A DNA stretch of 64,000 nucleotides from Pseudopithomyces maydicus (taxonomy: Eukaryota; Ascomycota; Dothideomycetes; Pleosporales; Didymosphaeriaceae), in NCBI GenBank assembly GCA_026873275.1, contig JANTUC010000001.1, positions 1,798,001-1,862,000 on the forward strand. Reading direction: 5' to 3'. Within the stretch, counting starts at the first letter, position 1; every line of letters starts with the position of its first letter. Below are positions 11,808 to 23,872 of the stretch, piece after piece. Under the pieces are notes generated by a model. It was not told the origin of the DNA and did not search any database. It worked only from the letters and a program-made list of their open reading frames with translations. The position numbers and the translations under genes are program-made.

Positions 11808-14232
11808 TCACCATTTGAAGCTCTCCTCAAAATATTCAACTCCCCTGAATCCTTGACCCAAAGCATTAACGCACGCCTTCCTCGTCTCATCAGCCATACA
11901 AGCAGGTCCACATGCCACAACCGCAAGCCGATCACTCCTCGTCTCCCTCGCCGCCTGTCCCACCACCTGATGCACATCAGGCCTTCCCGGCATCAGCTTC
12001 ACCCCCTTCATCCCATCCGCCGGCACATCATCCTTGTTATCCACATCCTGCGTCACGTGCGCCTCGAGCTCCACACGCTCGTCCTCCAGCAGCCCCCGGA
12101 AATCACGCAGCACCGAAGCGAGGAACGCATGCTCGCGCACCGCCCACACGATCCTCAAACTCACGACGCTCGATGTGTCTGCGAGGAGATTAGATATATG
12201 CGAGAGCGGGACTGCGATTCCTGTGCCGCCGACTATGAACACGACGTTTGGGAACGTGTGCAGGGGGACCGTGTGGCCGTATGGTCCTTCGAGTAGGACG
12301 CGCAACGATGTTCGGTGTGAGGCTGCGCGTTGCGCGAGACGCGATGTGAATCCGTTGTATGGTCTGACGAGGAACACGAGAGCAGGTGTTGTTGAAGGGG
12401 AGTTCGTCGAGGCGAGCAGCGCGTCTGATTCGGAGGAAGAGCTGGAGTTGGTGCGGTGGGTGGATGGGCGGCTTGAGATGGGGCTGAGGGGGAGCTCGAG
12501 CTCTGGGCGGTCGATGTCTGTGTTGAGGTATGCGAGGGTGAAAGGGTGGCTTTGGTGGGCGTAGAGGAGGTCGTCGAGGACGTGGATGTAATAGTAGGTT
12601 CCTGGGTGGGGCTTGAGCCAGGACTTGTTGCATGGCACACGTAGGGTGACGAGATGCGAATCGGCGTCGTAGGTTGCGACGGCTTTTGTGTTCCAGAAGC
12701 GGAGGTTGAAGGTTAGGGTGCGAGCGATGCGGAAGATTCGGTCGGAGATCCAGATGATGACGCATGGATAGATGAAAATGTTCCATTCCCATTTTCCGAA
12801 AATCAAGACATGGCTGAGGGCTTTAGAAAATTGGAGTAGGAAAGGGAATGGAAGACTCACTAGTACATAGTCAATAGCACGATGATGGAGAAAGCGATGT
12901 GTAGCGTCAAGAACACCTCGTAGTGACTGCGTCGGAGGCCGTATACGGAGAAAGCTAGGAGAGCGCACATAAAGACGGTCGCTAGTTCTCCGTTCCAGAA
13001 ATAGTGCTTGGTGAAATACTTCATGAGATTCCTCCAACCACCACCTGTGACGTTTAGCACCGCTATCTCAGTATCGTAGTCAGACGCATGGCTTACTTTC
13101 GCATATCATGATAGTGTATCCTATTGAGTGGATAACAGCCTGTACCGTGCTAACCCTTGCCACCCATCTGTGGAAGTTGTTGTAGGTGCCAAAATCCCAT
13201 CCAGTGAGCCAAATAAGGAGATTGTTTCGCATGCCAAATAACCAGATTAATGGGAAGTTTATCAATGATATGATGCCTGTTCGATCAGATACATAACGCA
13301 AAAGCTGCTCGCGATATGTAGGCCAATACAGATTGTTATCAGTTAGGCGATAGCCAACGGAGCACAAAACCACATTGAGGATTACAAAAGCAAGGATAGT
13401 AAGACTCTGGACACGGGTAGGTATGGTGCACCAACCGAATGGCTGAGAGCACCGGTTGTTGAAGGTTGCAGGTATGGTGATGAAGCGTTTCAATAGCGCA
13501 TATGCCAAACTCAGTCTACCACGGTGATGGTGAGTATGGTCATCCTCGGGATCCGTTAGAACTCGCTGCCACTCTGGATTCCTTAGACCACGGATTGAGG
13601 AGATCAGCCGGGTTCCTATGCCAATTGAGACGACTACCGTCCAGAAATAGAACATTGCATAGCTACAAAGTCAGTTGGATATAAATGGTTGCAGGGGTTC
13701 TGTGCCATACCCATAGATTCGGTGTATGTAGTATTCGTAGAACGCTGCATCCTGGTGTAATGTTAGAAGCAATCATAGGCAAATGCTGGTGACGCACCAT
13801 TGTGGTGAATGCTCGTTCGAAAATATCATAATCGGGAATCACAATTTCATTCAGGGTAGGCGAGGTAAAAGCTTCCTCGGCGCTCAAACGCTTGATGCCA
13901 GCTCTTTCTTCTGGAGTATAACGATCGATGATATTGTACGGTGGTAATGTTATATTGTTCTTTTGACTGCATGTACGATTCGCATTTTGCAGCCAGGCCG
14001 TGCGCCCAGTATCTGTACAATACTCATCGATGCACAGGTACAGCGATGCCGCCCTCAAGGTACTTTCACATGATCGTGCTTTCTTGGACCCTGGACCGGT
14101 GTCGTTGAAGTTGGCATAATTGATGACGGTGTCGCAGCCTCCGAAGCACCACTCGCCAGATCTCAGCGCTACATGAGCGCTAGTGTATTGCGTGAGAAGC
14201 AGCTGCAGCAGCACGAAAGCAACACTGCGCAT
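11808..14232 (-). CDS. Ferric/cupric reductase transmembrane component (FRE family)
   Basis: Five exons, 14232-13798, 13751-13711, 13662-13097, 13044-12861 and 12813-11808, give 743 residues. A signal peptide (MRSVAFVLLQLLLTQYTSAH) leads into a Cys-containing extracellular part, then the membrane core. The bis-heme ligands are visible as two His pairs with 13 residues between the partners: about H322/H336 (FHRWVARV...VIHSIGY) and H395/H409 (LTLHIAF...MYYH). The C-terminal cytosolic part has the FAD motif HPFTLAY, the NADPH motif VGGTGIAVPLSH and CGPACMADE. Enzymes of this family reduce extracellular Fe(III) or Cu(II) before uptake, passing electrons from NADPH across the plasma membrane. A Ser-rich insert (about residues 515-550) follows the FAD site. 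An iron-regulatory GATA site lies 60 bp upstream. Confidence 0.93.
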
Positions 14233-14723
14233 GGGGATCGTTTCGGGAAGTTGGTGGAAGCGGGGGGCTCGGAGATGGGGGCAGCAGAATCTTATCAGAT
14301 CGTGCACGGATGTATTCGAAACGGGAAAAGCTTCACGAGTGGGCACCGTCCGGTGATCGCCTGATGGGTACACTAATGTGGGCCCCCCAACACAACACAG
14401 GCGTGGCGTGGCCAGCGTGACTATTTACATCATAAGGGACAACAATACAAGACGCTCGGCTATGAAACACGGAAATACTGGAAGATGCAGATAGGTTCCA
14501 TGTCCTAGAATTCCGATGGAGGGTACGGAGGCGAGCTGCAAAGTAGGAAAAAAAGATAGGCAAGAATAGACATGTTGAGAGTTTGGTGACAAGCGGCTCA
14601 ATGAACCATGATGATTGAGAAATTGTTCTATTAAACTTCTTTACGTAGTTCGTAGTCAGCTCCATTCTCAGGTACATTCACATGTGCAGTCGACTTGCGC
14701 GCCCCGTCGATCTTTCGGCAACT
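14233..14723. other. Promoter region of ferric reductase, 14233-14723
   Basis: The reductase and the MFS gene behind it are on the same strand, so this region is the promoter of the former and the 3' end of the latter. Apart from the GATA site I see no gene. Open frames such as 14333-14677 (-) have no family character. Confidence 0.5.
14292..14301 (-). promoter_or_regulatory. SreA/Fep1-type iron GATA site
   Basis: Read on the gene's strand the sequence is GATCTGATAA, a full match to RATCWGATAA, the site bound by iron-sensing GATA repressors (SREA, SreA, Fep1 class). It stands about 60 bp before the ferric reductase start codon. Motif and gene function agree, so iron-dependent repression is a reasonable prediction. 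Confidence 0.6.
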
Positions 14724-16476
14724 TCAAGGAACATAGGTCAACTTGGACCGTTTCCCTACAGCTCGGATCCTCTTGCCATATATATAGAACAATACTGGGA
14801 TCGGAAGCATAGCAACAGCAATGAAGCCCAGTAGGCTCATTCCCCAGTCGAGACCAAGTTTGTCAAACACTACATTGCCTTTAGAACGTATTAAAAACAG
14901 CTGAGTCCGGTGTAAACTTACTAGCAGTCGCGAATAGAGGGAAAGACGCGGCGAGAATACTGCGCATGAACATGTTGGCAGCAAGAGCGCTCGCCGCCAT
15001 CATCATGTATGTATCGACCAGGTAGACCAAAGCGCTTTGAAAAATAGAAGAAAAGCCCAAGCCAAGAAACATGGCACCAAAGCAGAACCCAATCCAGTGA
15101 ATGCTCAGCTTTGACGTCCAGCCCATGATAAAAAGACCTGCCACTAGAAATATTGATCCGATCATCATGGGCGCTAACCTAGCCTCTGGAACAGGCTTGC
15201 CCTGTTTAGCAATCATGCGTTTCACATAGAATGTCTAACCCCATATATTGACACCTGCGGCAATAGAAACACCCATGATGATTGCTACAAAAGGCGTGGA
15301 GCCTACAACAGCGTTCCAGTGACGGATTCGCTGGAATTCAATCGGAAAGGTGGCGATAGTGAGGTAGATGATGGCGTAGCAGAATGCGGCGTAGAGGTTG
15401 ATAAAGAAGCATAGAGGGTCGATGAGCATCTCAATGGGTACAAGAAGATACTTCTGCGACATTGCCTTCAAAGAGGTGCTAACCTCCTGACTTTTAGAAT
15501 GGATAGCCCAATTCTTGGTTTCGAAGCGGATGCAATTAGCTTTGCGGGCGAGAAGAACCAGTGCGAAACTCTCGTCAATCCATAATACACTTGCGACAAG
15601 AGTCACTGCGAGAATTAAACCAGTGACCTAGTGTATGTGAGCGGACGTGATGTTTGCCGCGTTACAGCAAGTATACTCACGTATTCCGTCCATCTCCAAC
15701 CATCGCTTGGCATGCTTACAACCAGAACGCCTCCAATTATGGGTGCTATCAGGGGGCCTATCATGACTGCCATTCCCCACATGAGCATTGCCGCGCCCCG
15801 CTGGGTGGGAGGCCAGATATCTGCCACAACCCCTCCAACGTTGCTGAGCGATGCACCCCCGAAGACCCCGGAGAAGAACCTAGTAATTAGCAAGGTTTGA
15901 ATGTCTTTTGCTATTGCTGTGGCAAAAGAGAATATCGTGAGCCCGAATATCGGCAGCAGGATGGAAGTTTTTCGGCCGTAGACTTCACTCATTGGGGCCC
16001 AGAGCAGTGGTCCAAAGGCGTTCCTGATCAGCAGTCAGTTGTCAAGCGCAAAAACTCCTACTCGTTACCAGAAGTTTTGTAGAATGTAGATTGGAACAGC
16101 AGCACATACCCAAGCAGATATAGACTCAGTCCCAGAAGTGCAACTTCTCGTCCTACTTCGAAATGTCGCATAACCTGCAATATACCTGAATTGTAACTTC
16201 ATTACAGATTGAATTGTCAATTGATGCTCCGCTGAGTATTCCAAGATGGGGTGCAAACCTAGTCGAAGCCCATGTTGCCCCCATAGTGCAAACGCTGTAC
16301 AGCATTGTGACTATTACTTTTTTCTTCATCGGCCAGTTCCTCGGGTTGTATGGATCTTTGGGGCCTTCAAAGTCGATCACATGACCATTTTCTACTTCCA
16401 TTTTTATGGTGTTTATTTCAAAAGGAAGATCAGGGATGGACTGGATGGGTAAAGGTTGATCTTTGTCGATCTTCAT
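14724..16476 (-). pseudogene. DHA1-type MFS drug/polyamine transporter, probably broken
   Basis: The start (16476) encodes a cytosolic leader with YNPRNWPMKKK, the usual opening of the DHA1 12-helix drug:H+ antiporters. Recognisable exons follow: 16174-16110 (VGREVALLGLSLYLLG), 16023-15681 (APMSEVYGRK, FFSGVFGGASLSNVGG, MGPL-like gate), 15627-14922 and 14878-14724, with good introns between them. Two defects are visible. First, I cannot find a GT donor that links exon 1 (text WASTRFAPHLG) to the exon at 16174 in frame. Second, exon 4 carries TAG at 15237-15235 inside an intact reading (AAGVNIWG, stop, TFYVKRMIAKQGKPVPEARL). CAG would fit there. The remainder, including the last two helices, is well preserved, so the loss is recent or is an assembly fault. 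Confidence 0.7.
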
Positions 16477-17536
16477 GTTTCTCGCTTTGCCATCATTACG
16501 AAAGTTTAGACCTTTTAATCCTCTTTACGCCCTGCCAGGTGTATCGCAGATATACATCGCGAAAGAGCGAGGCACCATCTACTGAGTCTGACTATGTTAG
16601 CCATTCTGAGCTGGATGGTCGAGTTGTTGCTGGTCAGAATGGTTAGGGTCTCACTTCATTTTAGATAGCGGCGAATGCGCGTTGTGATTGGGTGGCAAAG
16701 TGCGAAACAGCGAAAGAGCGAAAGAGCGAGGCAACGATAGAGACCCCGCAACCCACTACAGCTCTAGATAGTTCTCATACAGTCTAGAGCTGGTGTGGGG
16801 CCTCTCCACAGTACGGCTCAAGCTATGTCACCATCTAGCATCCTAATCGATAGGTAAATACTCCTCATCCTGGAAACTTGGAAGGGAATATAATTTGCGA
16901 GGACGGCAAGCCCTCGCGCGGCATTACCATCCTTTGTCAGATTACAGCTTACAGCTAGTCTACTAGTACTATGCATCATCAGGCCACATTCGACGACGCG
17001 CACCAATCCAAGTTGATTCCAAGGTTAGTAGCTGCCTAGAACGCGATGCATGGTTATTCAAATAGCACCATGATTCGTTGAAGGCTTTTGGTCCTTGTTC
17101 CGCGAAGTTATTAGTAGCCGCTTATACCAGGCGGACATGCGGACAGACCGGAGCCCTGGAGCGCTCACAAGCACGTGACTACACGCCGATCTACGCTAGC
17201 TTTGTGTCACGGCGTGGAGTCGACGCGAACCCCGAACTTCGCCTCCGCTGCGAACATCACCAACGCCGCCGGCACAACCCCGGCTTCCTGGCTTTGTCAC
17301 TGATATTTTGGAGTCACCTACTTTACAACTTACATCACACACTGGCATCTTTAGAGACTACGTAGTTCTCCGACAATTTGGGTCCTCGAGATCCTAGTAT
17401 TGGGGTTCCTTCTTATCAGCCGGTAACATGAACGTGGAGCTCTGATTTTATTTGCACAACCCCACGGAAGCGTCGATTAAAACCTGGAGCATTACAAGCG
17501 CATTACTTTATTCAGTTTTCGGATCGTAGACCGAAC
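16477..17536. other. Divergent intergenic region, 16477-17536
   Basis: About 1.06 kb lies between the MFS gene and the transcription factor. Besides the repeat pair and a CACGTG at 17172-17177, I see only short frames without character. Confidence 0.45.
16559..16733. repeat. 16-bp direct repeat pair upstream of MFS gene
   Basis: GCGAAAGAGCGAGGCA occurs at 16559-16574 and again at 16718-16733. The second copy is preceded by extra partial copies of the same unit (AGCGAAAG). They lie 80-260 bp upstream of the MFS start. They could be promoter elements or a slippage-derived repeat. Confidence 0.5.
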
Positions 17537-20124
17537 ATGGATATCCAAAGGCAGTCCATAGCTCACTCACGGGCTCTTCATCAATATGGTAAGGTTGTCC
17601 TTGTTCAATCTCCTTCACTAAATTCATTCCGAAGCGTGGAACGAAAGTTGGCTCAACTAACAATCGGATCACCTTCTATTTGGATCTTGTACAGTTTGCT
17701 TCGTAACAACTGTATCACCGCAAGTGTTCTCAGAAATCACGTACCAACAAAAGTAAAAGAGATCATCTGATTCTGACTTTACTTATAGCTTGTGTTCATT
17801 GTCGACAAAGACGGGTCAAGTGCGACAAAATATTGTCCGGTTGTGCAAACTGCAGAAGACATGCAGTGCAATGTGTATATTCGGCCAGGCGCCCTCGAAA
17901 ATCCCAAAAGACGTCCCCAGAGGCTACAAATCCCAAACCACTACTTCCAGCCGTGGATTTCGAGAATAGACAGGATCATTTGGGCAAAGATTTGATTTCT
18001 GATGAGTGTGAGAGTGACGATAACGCTGAAGAAGAAGATGCCATGATTCCCAGGGGATTGCGCAAGCAAGCTTATAGCCCGAAACGCGACATCACGGAAG
18101 CTGTTCAAGGAAGACTGACGGTAGATGCCGGAAAATCACATTACATCAACAACCAAAAGGCTAGACAGGTGAGTCTAAATTTTGTAAAAAGGTCTTTGAA
18201 AATATATTTGGGGGATGTTATGGCACCAGACCTTTCTTCTATTCTGCTTAGCATGTTTCTACTCTCGGGTCACGTCTCCGCCAAACATTCCATCTCCAAC
18301 GTCTACTAAAGCCAGAGTGATCCTCATTTCTCATTTCATATCTACGGCGCCACCAAGCCAGGCATGTATTAATCATCAACAGGTGTCGTACTTTGAAACA
18401 GTCCTTGCGAGCGACACAACAGCGACAGCTCCTTCTGCTAGTACAGACAAGTCATTGTTTACCGGTCCCTATGAAACTCCTAATGCGACTGCTCTTCTGG
18501 GTGGCCTAACCGATCAACCTGATCTTCGGTCTCTCTATCCGGCACCGAGCACTATTCCGATATTGTGGGACTACTACATCCACAATGTCGACAGCCTATT
18601 CAAATTGATTTATAAACCAGATGTGTCTCGTATGATCACGGACGTATCTAACGGTCTTTGCGTCGATGATTCTGCAGAAACGCTGATGTTCGCCATTTAT
18701 TATGCAGCTATTGCTTCGACTCCATGCGACACCTGCCAATCTCGATACGGCACAGACAAGAGAATTCTTGTTCACAAGTTCCGTGTTGCACTTGAGAAAA
18801 GTTTATTGAAGGCAAACTGGATGACAACACAGGAGATTGCTGTGATTCAAAGTCTTGTGATATGGCTCGTTTTTGCTTCAGAAACCTCGCGTTCAACATG
18901 GATAATCTGCGGCATTGTTATGAGTTTGGCACAGGCACAAGGTTTACACATGGAATCTTCCTCCTTTTCTTTGACCCTTATAGAATCCGAAGTCCGCCGC
19001 CGGGTCTGGTGGATGCTTTGCCAAATTGACGTACGAGTTTCGGACAATTGCGGTCTTGAGCCTCATGTTCCCCTCACAACGAACATTCAGCTGCCACTCC
19101 ACATCAACGATGCCGATCTTGAGAAGTATCGTTGCGCAGATGACATCGAACTTCGCGATGAACGGACCGAGATGACCGTCACTTTAGTCAAGCTTGAAAT
19201 GGTGCAAGCCAAACTTCGCTTCAGAAGATATAAAATCCTATTATCCAGCGGAGAAGACAGAGACAGCGTCATACACCACCAGCTCCAAAGGTATCGAGAT
19301 ATTTATCTCAAATACTTCGATGATGATTCAGAATACTCTCGTTTCTGCTGTCTTGGGATTCGGTTCATCATGGCAAGACTATGGAAGCTGATGTACGATG
19401 CATCGCGAGAACAAGAACCCATAGATTTAAGCGAGCTAGACGAACCTCTATTACGGTATAACGCCGATATCCTCGAGATAGCCTATCAGCTACCAGATAG
19501 GTACCGACAATTCGGATGGTTTTTCCGTTGCAAATATACTCAATGGCACGCACTTGCCTATCTTTTAATCCAACTATGCAAACATACCCAAGGAGCTGCA
19601 GTGGAAAGAGCCTGGGAAGTTGTTGATGCGGTCATCGGAGACTCATATACTAGTGGTAGTACGTACAGTCGAACAACCAAGTCAGAGTGTCTTAGCTAAT
19701 CTTATTTTCCCGTCTAGGTAGCGCCACAGGCATCTTTGCTGTGGCTCGAGCAAGGAGAAAGAATTCTCTATGGCAACCGCTGCTAAACATGCTTGCCAAG
19801 GCGCGGTATTCGAGAGCAAAAGCTTTGCAATCTCCCAGGGCCATGGTAGATACGCCTCTGACGCTAGAATCCGATAGCAACACCAACGTCACAACCCCAA
19901 ACGCGCCATCTCTATCATCATGGCCGGATGGTCAATCGACAGATCAAAATCGCCAGGGAGTACTAGGCGACCCATTCTTCGGCCAGTCCCTTGACTTTGG
20001 CGAAGAAATGAATTGGGAACAGATCGATGCTTGGGTCAACAATTTCCAGGCCGAACTTACACAGGACGAGGAGATGATCCACGTGGAAAACAAAGACACG
20101 TTGAGCGCTCTGAATTGGTGGTAG
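17537..20124 (+). CDS. Zn2Cys6 fungal-specific transcription factor
   Basis: Proposed exons 17537-17588, 17789-18168, 18383-19655 and 19718-20124 give 703 residues in frame. The binuclear cluster CVHCRQRRVKC...CANCRRHAVQC sits at about residues 19-46, with spacing C-x2-C-x6-C-x6-C-x2-C-x6-C. The first codon of the zinc cluster is completed across intron 1 (200 nt, ending TTATAG), which is a common intron place in this family. The middle carries the fungal_trans homology region, with ESEVRRRVWWMLCQIDVRVS as the signature. The C-terminus is acidic and ends in LNWW. The acceptor of intron 2 is the least certain: CAACAG at 18382 keeps phase. It is a nuclear activator or repressor; its targets are unknown. 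It is divergent from the broken MFS transporter, which is a common regulator-transporter pairing. Confidence 0.85.
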
Positions 20125-21425
20125 ACATCTAGCGATTGCAGAAACATGATCCTAGCACGCTCCTGGCATGTAATGAAAATAGAAGCCACGCAAAGTGCAC
20201 GGATGAAATTCTAGGAGTAATCGGGAACGGCAATTAGGTGGTAGGAATGGCTTTGTTCGCATGCGAAACGGCTGCGCTCCAACACGGAACGGATTTCCAT
20301 GGTTTTATTGAGCGAAAGAAGATGTACAAGGGCGTGGCGCACAATCTCCAGGAAGGCTACCAGGGCAATATCAAAAATCTTATTCAGAAGTGAGGTTTTA
20401 CAATTTAAGTAACACCAAAGACTCTAAACAATGTAGCGGGTGGAAACGGCAATCCCGCAATGCTTTGAATTTCCACGTGTGGCATGTTGATTTTGTACAC
20501 GGTTGACGCCTAGCCCAGAGGTGTCGCTTCGTAGCAGTTGTTGTGTTCACAGCATGTTGGAACGTTCTGAAGAGCTACTAAACTCACGAACTCATTATAA
20601 TTCATAAGAAAAGAGAATTCAAGGGTGTCAAGGATGAGGGCTGAATTGGACGTTGTATTTTTGAGCAATTTTGCCAGCTGATGGATGCCGAACATGATCG
20701 GAATTATGTGTGCAAATGATTGAGAAACACAGAAAAATAATAATCATAAATAAATTGGTCAGATATTTTTGGATCAGTCGCCTATCTTATAAAAGTGATA
20801 AAAGCGCTGTCCGATATCGCCCATATTCACATGTACGCTCACGTCCTAACGTTTATCCGGGCGTCCTCACATTCATGGTTTTATGAATTGTCAGATGTCG
20901 TTTAGAACGGCAAAAATGTCGTGCTTTGCTTTTTGAGCCTTTTTATGTGTACAAATTAGAGCACAATCCGATACCGCTACGCCGGTCGGGTAACGTTCTT
21001 ATAGATATGCTTAGTGCGATGATGTGCTTGCAGCGTCTTTGAACGCAATCGACCCCTCCCCACGCCGCAAATGAGTAGCGAAACACAACAGCACAGATGC
21101 GTGAAGTTTATGAGATGTTAGTGAGCACTTTTATGGTATTTGATTCGACGTCAGTATTTGTATGACGATCTAGCGGTATCTCCCATCACCCGTTATCAAA
21201 TCTCTAGACCGGCCCCCTGCGTCTAGCAAGCATGCATCTGCACACATGCAAGGCTTTGTCAATGGCATGAGATGACGTGCGAGCCGCTCGGTTCACTGGA
21301 ACCGATATATCCATACACAGCGAAGGTCGGACGCTCGGTAGCTTTCTTGGTTGTACAAAACTACACAGCAATCGTGCTTCTCCAACATATCAGACCACCT
21401 ACACGTGCGGTCGTGTTTTACAAAA
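20125..21425. other. Intergenic, 20125-21425
   Basis: About 1.3 kb, partly AT-rich between 20690 and 20960, lies between two genes on the same strand. No family motif, splice-consistent gene or clear repeat could be seen. Confidence 0.45.
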
Positions 21426-22774
21426 ATGGTACAATGGTCGGCTAAGTGGCGGCGACGCAGTGTAGTAGCTACTCCCGCGGTGAACACTCCTCCTCCTGCA
21501 GCTGCTGCGGACTTTCAGCGACGCGACGCAGGGACAGTTGTACCTGAAAGTCAATCAGCTCTGCTGTTACATGCAGTTCGACAACCCTACACACTCAAGA
21601 GTGATCACGCTGTACCGGATATACAACACGACCATGAGTTACTTGTACAGGTAACCCATGTAGGGCTCAATCCCATCGATTGGAAAGCACCGTAAGTCTA
21701 CCCTTCCTCTACACATTCAAAATCAACCCTCTAACAACCACCCAGCGACTTCAACTTCGGCATCCCAGAGCTCCCCTACATCTCCGGTCGTGAACTCGCC
21801 GGAACCATCGTATCCTCCACGCCCTCCACCTCCCGCGTCCAAAAAGGCGACATCGTCATCATCCCCTCCACAGACTACCGCGACCTCCGCAAAGCCGCCT
21901 TCCAACAATACGCCATCGCCTCCTCCTTCAACGCCATCCGCATCCCCCTTCCACTTCCCAGTCCCAAGCCTCCATCCTAGGCGTCTCCTTCGTAGCCGCC
22001 GCCCTCGCCCTCGGCATCAACATGGGCGCATCCTTCGAAGCCATCGAGTCCGGACCCAATCTGCTCAACATCGTCCGCAGCATTGACCCTTCCCGCCTTC
22101 CACAGGATATCCGCGCAGAGTGCCTAGACGCCATGCCCGACGGGGAGCGCGCGAAGAAAGACGACTTCCTCGTCGTCTGGGGCGGGAGTTCGACGTGCGC
22201 ACATACGCTGCAACAACTTGCGCGGCTGCTCGGTCTACGTATCATTTCTGTGGTCGACGCGGGGAAACATGGCCTGCGTATGATGGCGCGCGAGGAACTT
22301 CGTCCCGACCTCCTCGTCGACGGGCATGATCCCGAGCGCGCGATTAGCATCATCCGTAAGGCGACGGGCAACGCAGCACGCTTTGGGTTTGACACCCAGG
22401 GGAAGGACTCCGCTGCGCAGCTTTTGCGGGCGCTGGCGTCAAGGACTGCGCTATCGGAAGAGGAGGGAGGTGACAAGAGGGAGGGTGAGGGGGCGGGAGA
22501 GGACCGCTTGCCTACGCCGCCATCGACGCCGAGGGGGAGTTTGGTGGCGGGGCGGTCGCATCTAGTTGGGTTGACGGGGGTGCCGAAGACGAATGTGCCC
22601 GAGGATGTGACGTTGCATAATGTGCCGATCAAGTTGTATCATGAGATTCCAGAGGTGGGCGAGGCGCTGTCGGCGTGGTGCGAGAGGTTGTTGGCGAAGG
22701 GTTTGTTGGTGCCGCCGGATGTTGTGGGGACTGTGGAGGGACTGGGGGGATTAATGAAGGGTTGGATCGGTTGA
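21426..22774 (+). CDS. MDR-family (zinc-type alcohol dehydrogenase-like) oxidoreductase, with apparent frameshift
   Basis: Exons 21426-21691 and 21746-22774 are joined by a 54-nt intron (GTAAGT...CCCAG). The N-terminal GroES-like part shows HELLVQVTHVGLNPIDWKAP, then PYISGRELAGTI and QKGDIVIIPSTDYRD. The Rossmann part begins VVWGGSSTCAHTLQQLARLLGL. The frame is lost at a run of five C (21954-21958): after NAIRIP the family text SQASILGVSFVAAALALGINMG continues in another frame. One added C gives 432 codons in all. The zinc-binding Cys set of classic alcohol dehydrogenases is not evident, so it is likely an NADPH quinone or enoyl reductase type. A Gly/Glu-rich insert near 22470-22550 is unusual. 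Substrate is unknown. Confidence 0.8.
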
Positions 22775-23140
22775 GGAGGAGGGAGATTAGTGGCGGGAGG
22801 CTGGTGGCTGTTATAAATTAGATATGGTATTCCTTAGGTACATATCAGCGTCGATGTACTATGTGGCGTTGCGAAAAAAAATTGTCACAAAAGTTTTCTA
22901 CTATAAGAAGATGACATGAATGAACAAAAACGAGTTCACTCCTCCTCAGCGTATTTGACTGAACAAAGTCAGTATCACGGGTAACAGCTGGATCGTCACA
23001 CATTGGTGGCAGTATGACTTCAAAAAAGTACGATTTAGGCGTGTCATTGACAATGATACATTCTTCTGGAGTGAGCTCTGTGCATATCTAGCCACACCTA
23101 TATAAATGTTCTTGACCAACATTCAACCACCGCTTACCGT
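22775..23140. other. Convergent intergenic region, 22775-23140
   Basis: This 366-bp stretch holds the 3' ends of the MDR gene and the xylanase. It is AT-rich, with A runs near 22874. I see no gene in it. Confidence 0.5.
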
Positions 23141-23872
23141 CTATGGGCCCGAGACGGTGATGGAAGCGGAACCACTGCTGTGGTATCCCTCGGTGGCGAG
23201 GATCTGGTAGTCATGGCTACCAAGGGAAAGACCGTATTGCTTCCATGCGTTGAAGTGTGCGCCGACATCAATGGTTCCGCCGACTCTCTTCTGCTGCCTG
23301 ACACTCCAGAACTGGGGGAAGGTACTGGTTCCCTCAATGGATGGCTGGTTGTAGCGCATCGTCTGGAGAATGTCGTAGGTGCCCCCATCGACGTTGATGG
23401 TGCCCTTCTTCTGAGCAGCAGACGAAGGGTTGTAGCTGCCCCAGGTCTCGACGATGTAGTACTCGACGAGGGGGTTCTTGGTCCAGCCGTAGAGAGAAAC
23501 GTAGGAGTTCTGCGATGCGGCGTTCCAGGTACCAGAGTAGGTAACGGTGCGGGCTGCTCCGGGCTTCCATCCCTTTCCGGCAACAAAGTTGCCAACGTTG
23601 TTCCAGGAGGTGGAGTATTTGCCACCATCCTAGTTCCGTTAACATTATTGCGGTCTGAACAATTGGTTGTCGGAATTTACCTCGTTGTTGTAGGTCACTT
23701 GACCTTGGTTATCAGTCCAGAAGGAGTAGAAGAAACCATTGTGGGTACCAGTTCCGGGAGAAGTCTGGACACCACGCTCGAGAAGAGCGAGCGGCGAAGT
23801 GAAGTTGACGGGGCTAGCAAGCACCGAGGCAGCGGTGCCAAGGGCGAGGAAGACGGAAGAGAATGCGACCAT
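23141..23872 (-). CDS. Endo-1,4-beta-xylanase, GH11
   Basis: Exons 23872-23681 and 23629-23141 give 226 residues, typical of GH11. A secretion signal (MVAFSSVFLALGTAASVLAS) is followed by a short propeptide and then the jelly-roll domain, opening GTHNGFFYSFWTDNQGQVTYNNE. The two catalytic acids are visible: the nucleophile in PLVEYYIVETWG (about E120) and the acid/base in ATEGYHSSGSAS (about E211). The thumb reads QPSIEGTSTFPQFWSVR. The enzyme cuts internal beta-1,4-xylosyl bonds of xylan outside the cell. The single intron has GTAAAT and AACTAG ends. A TATA-like box stands about 60 bp upstream. No cellulose-binding module is present. Confidence 0.96.
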
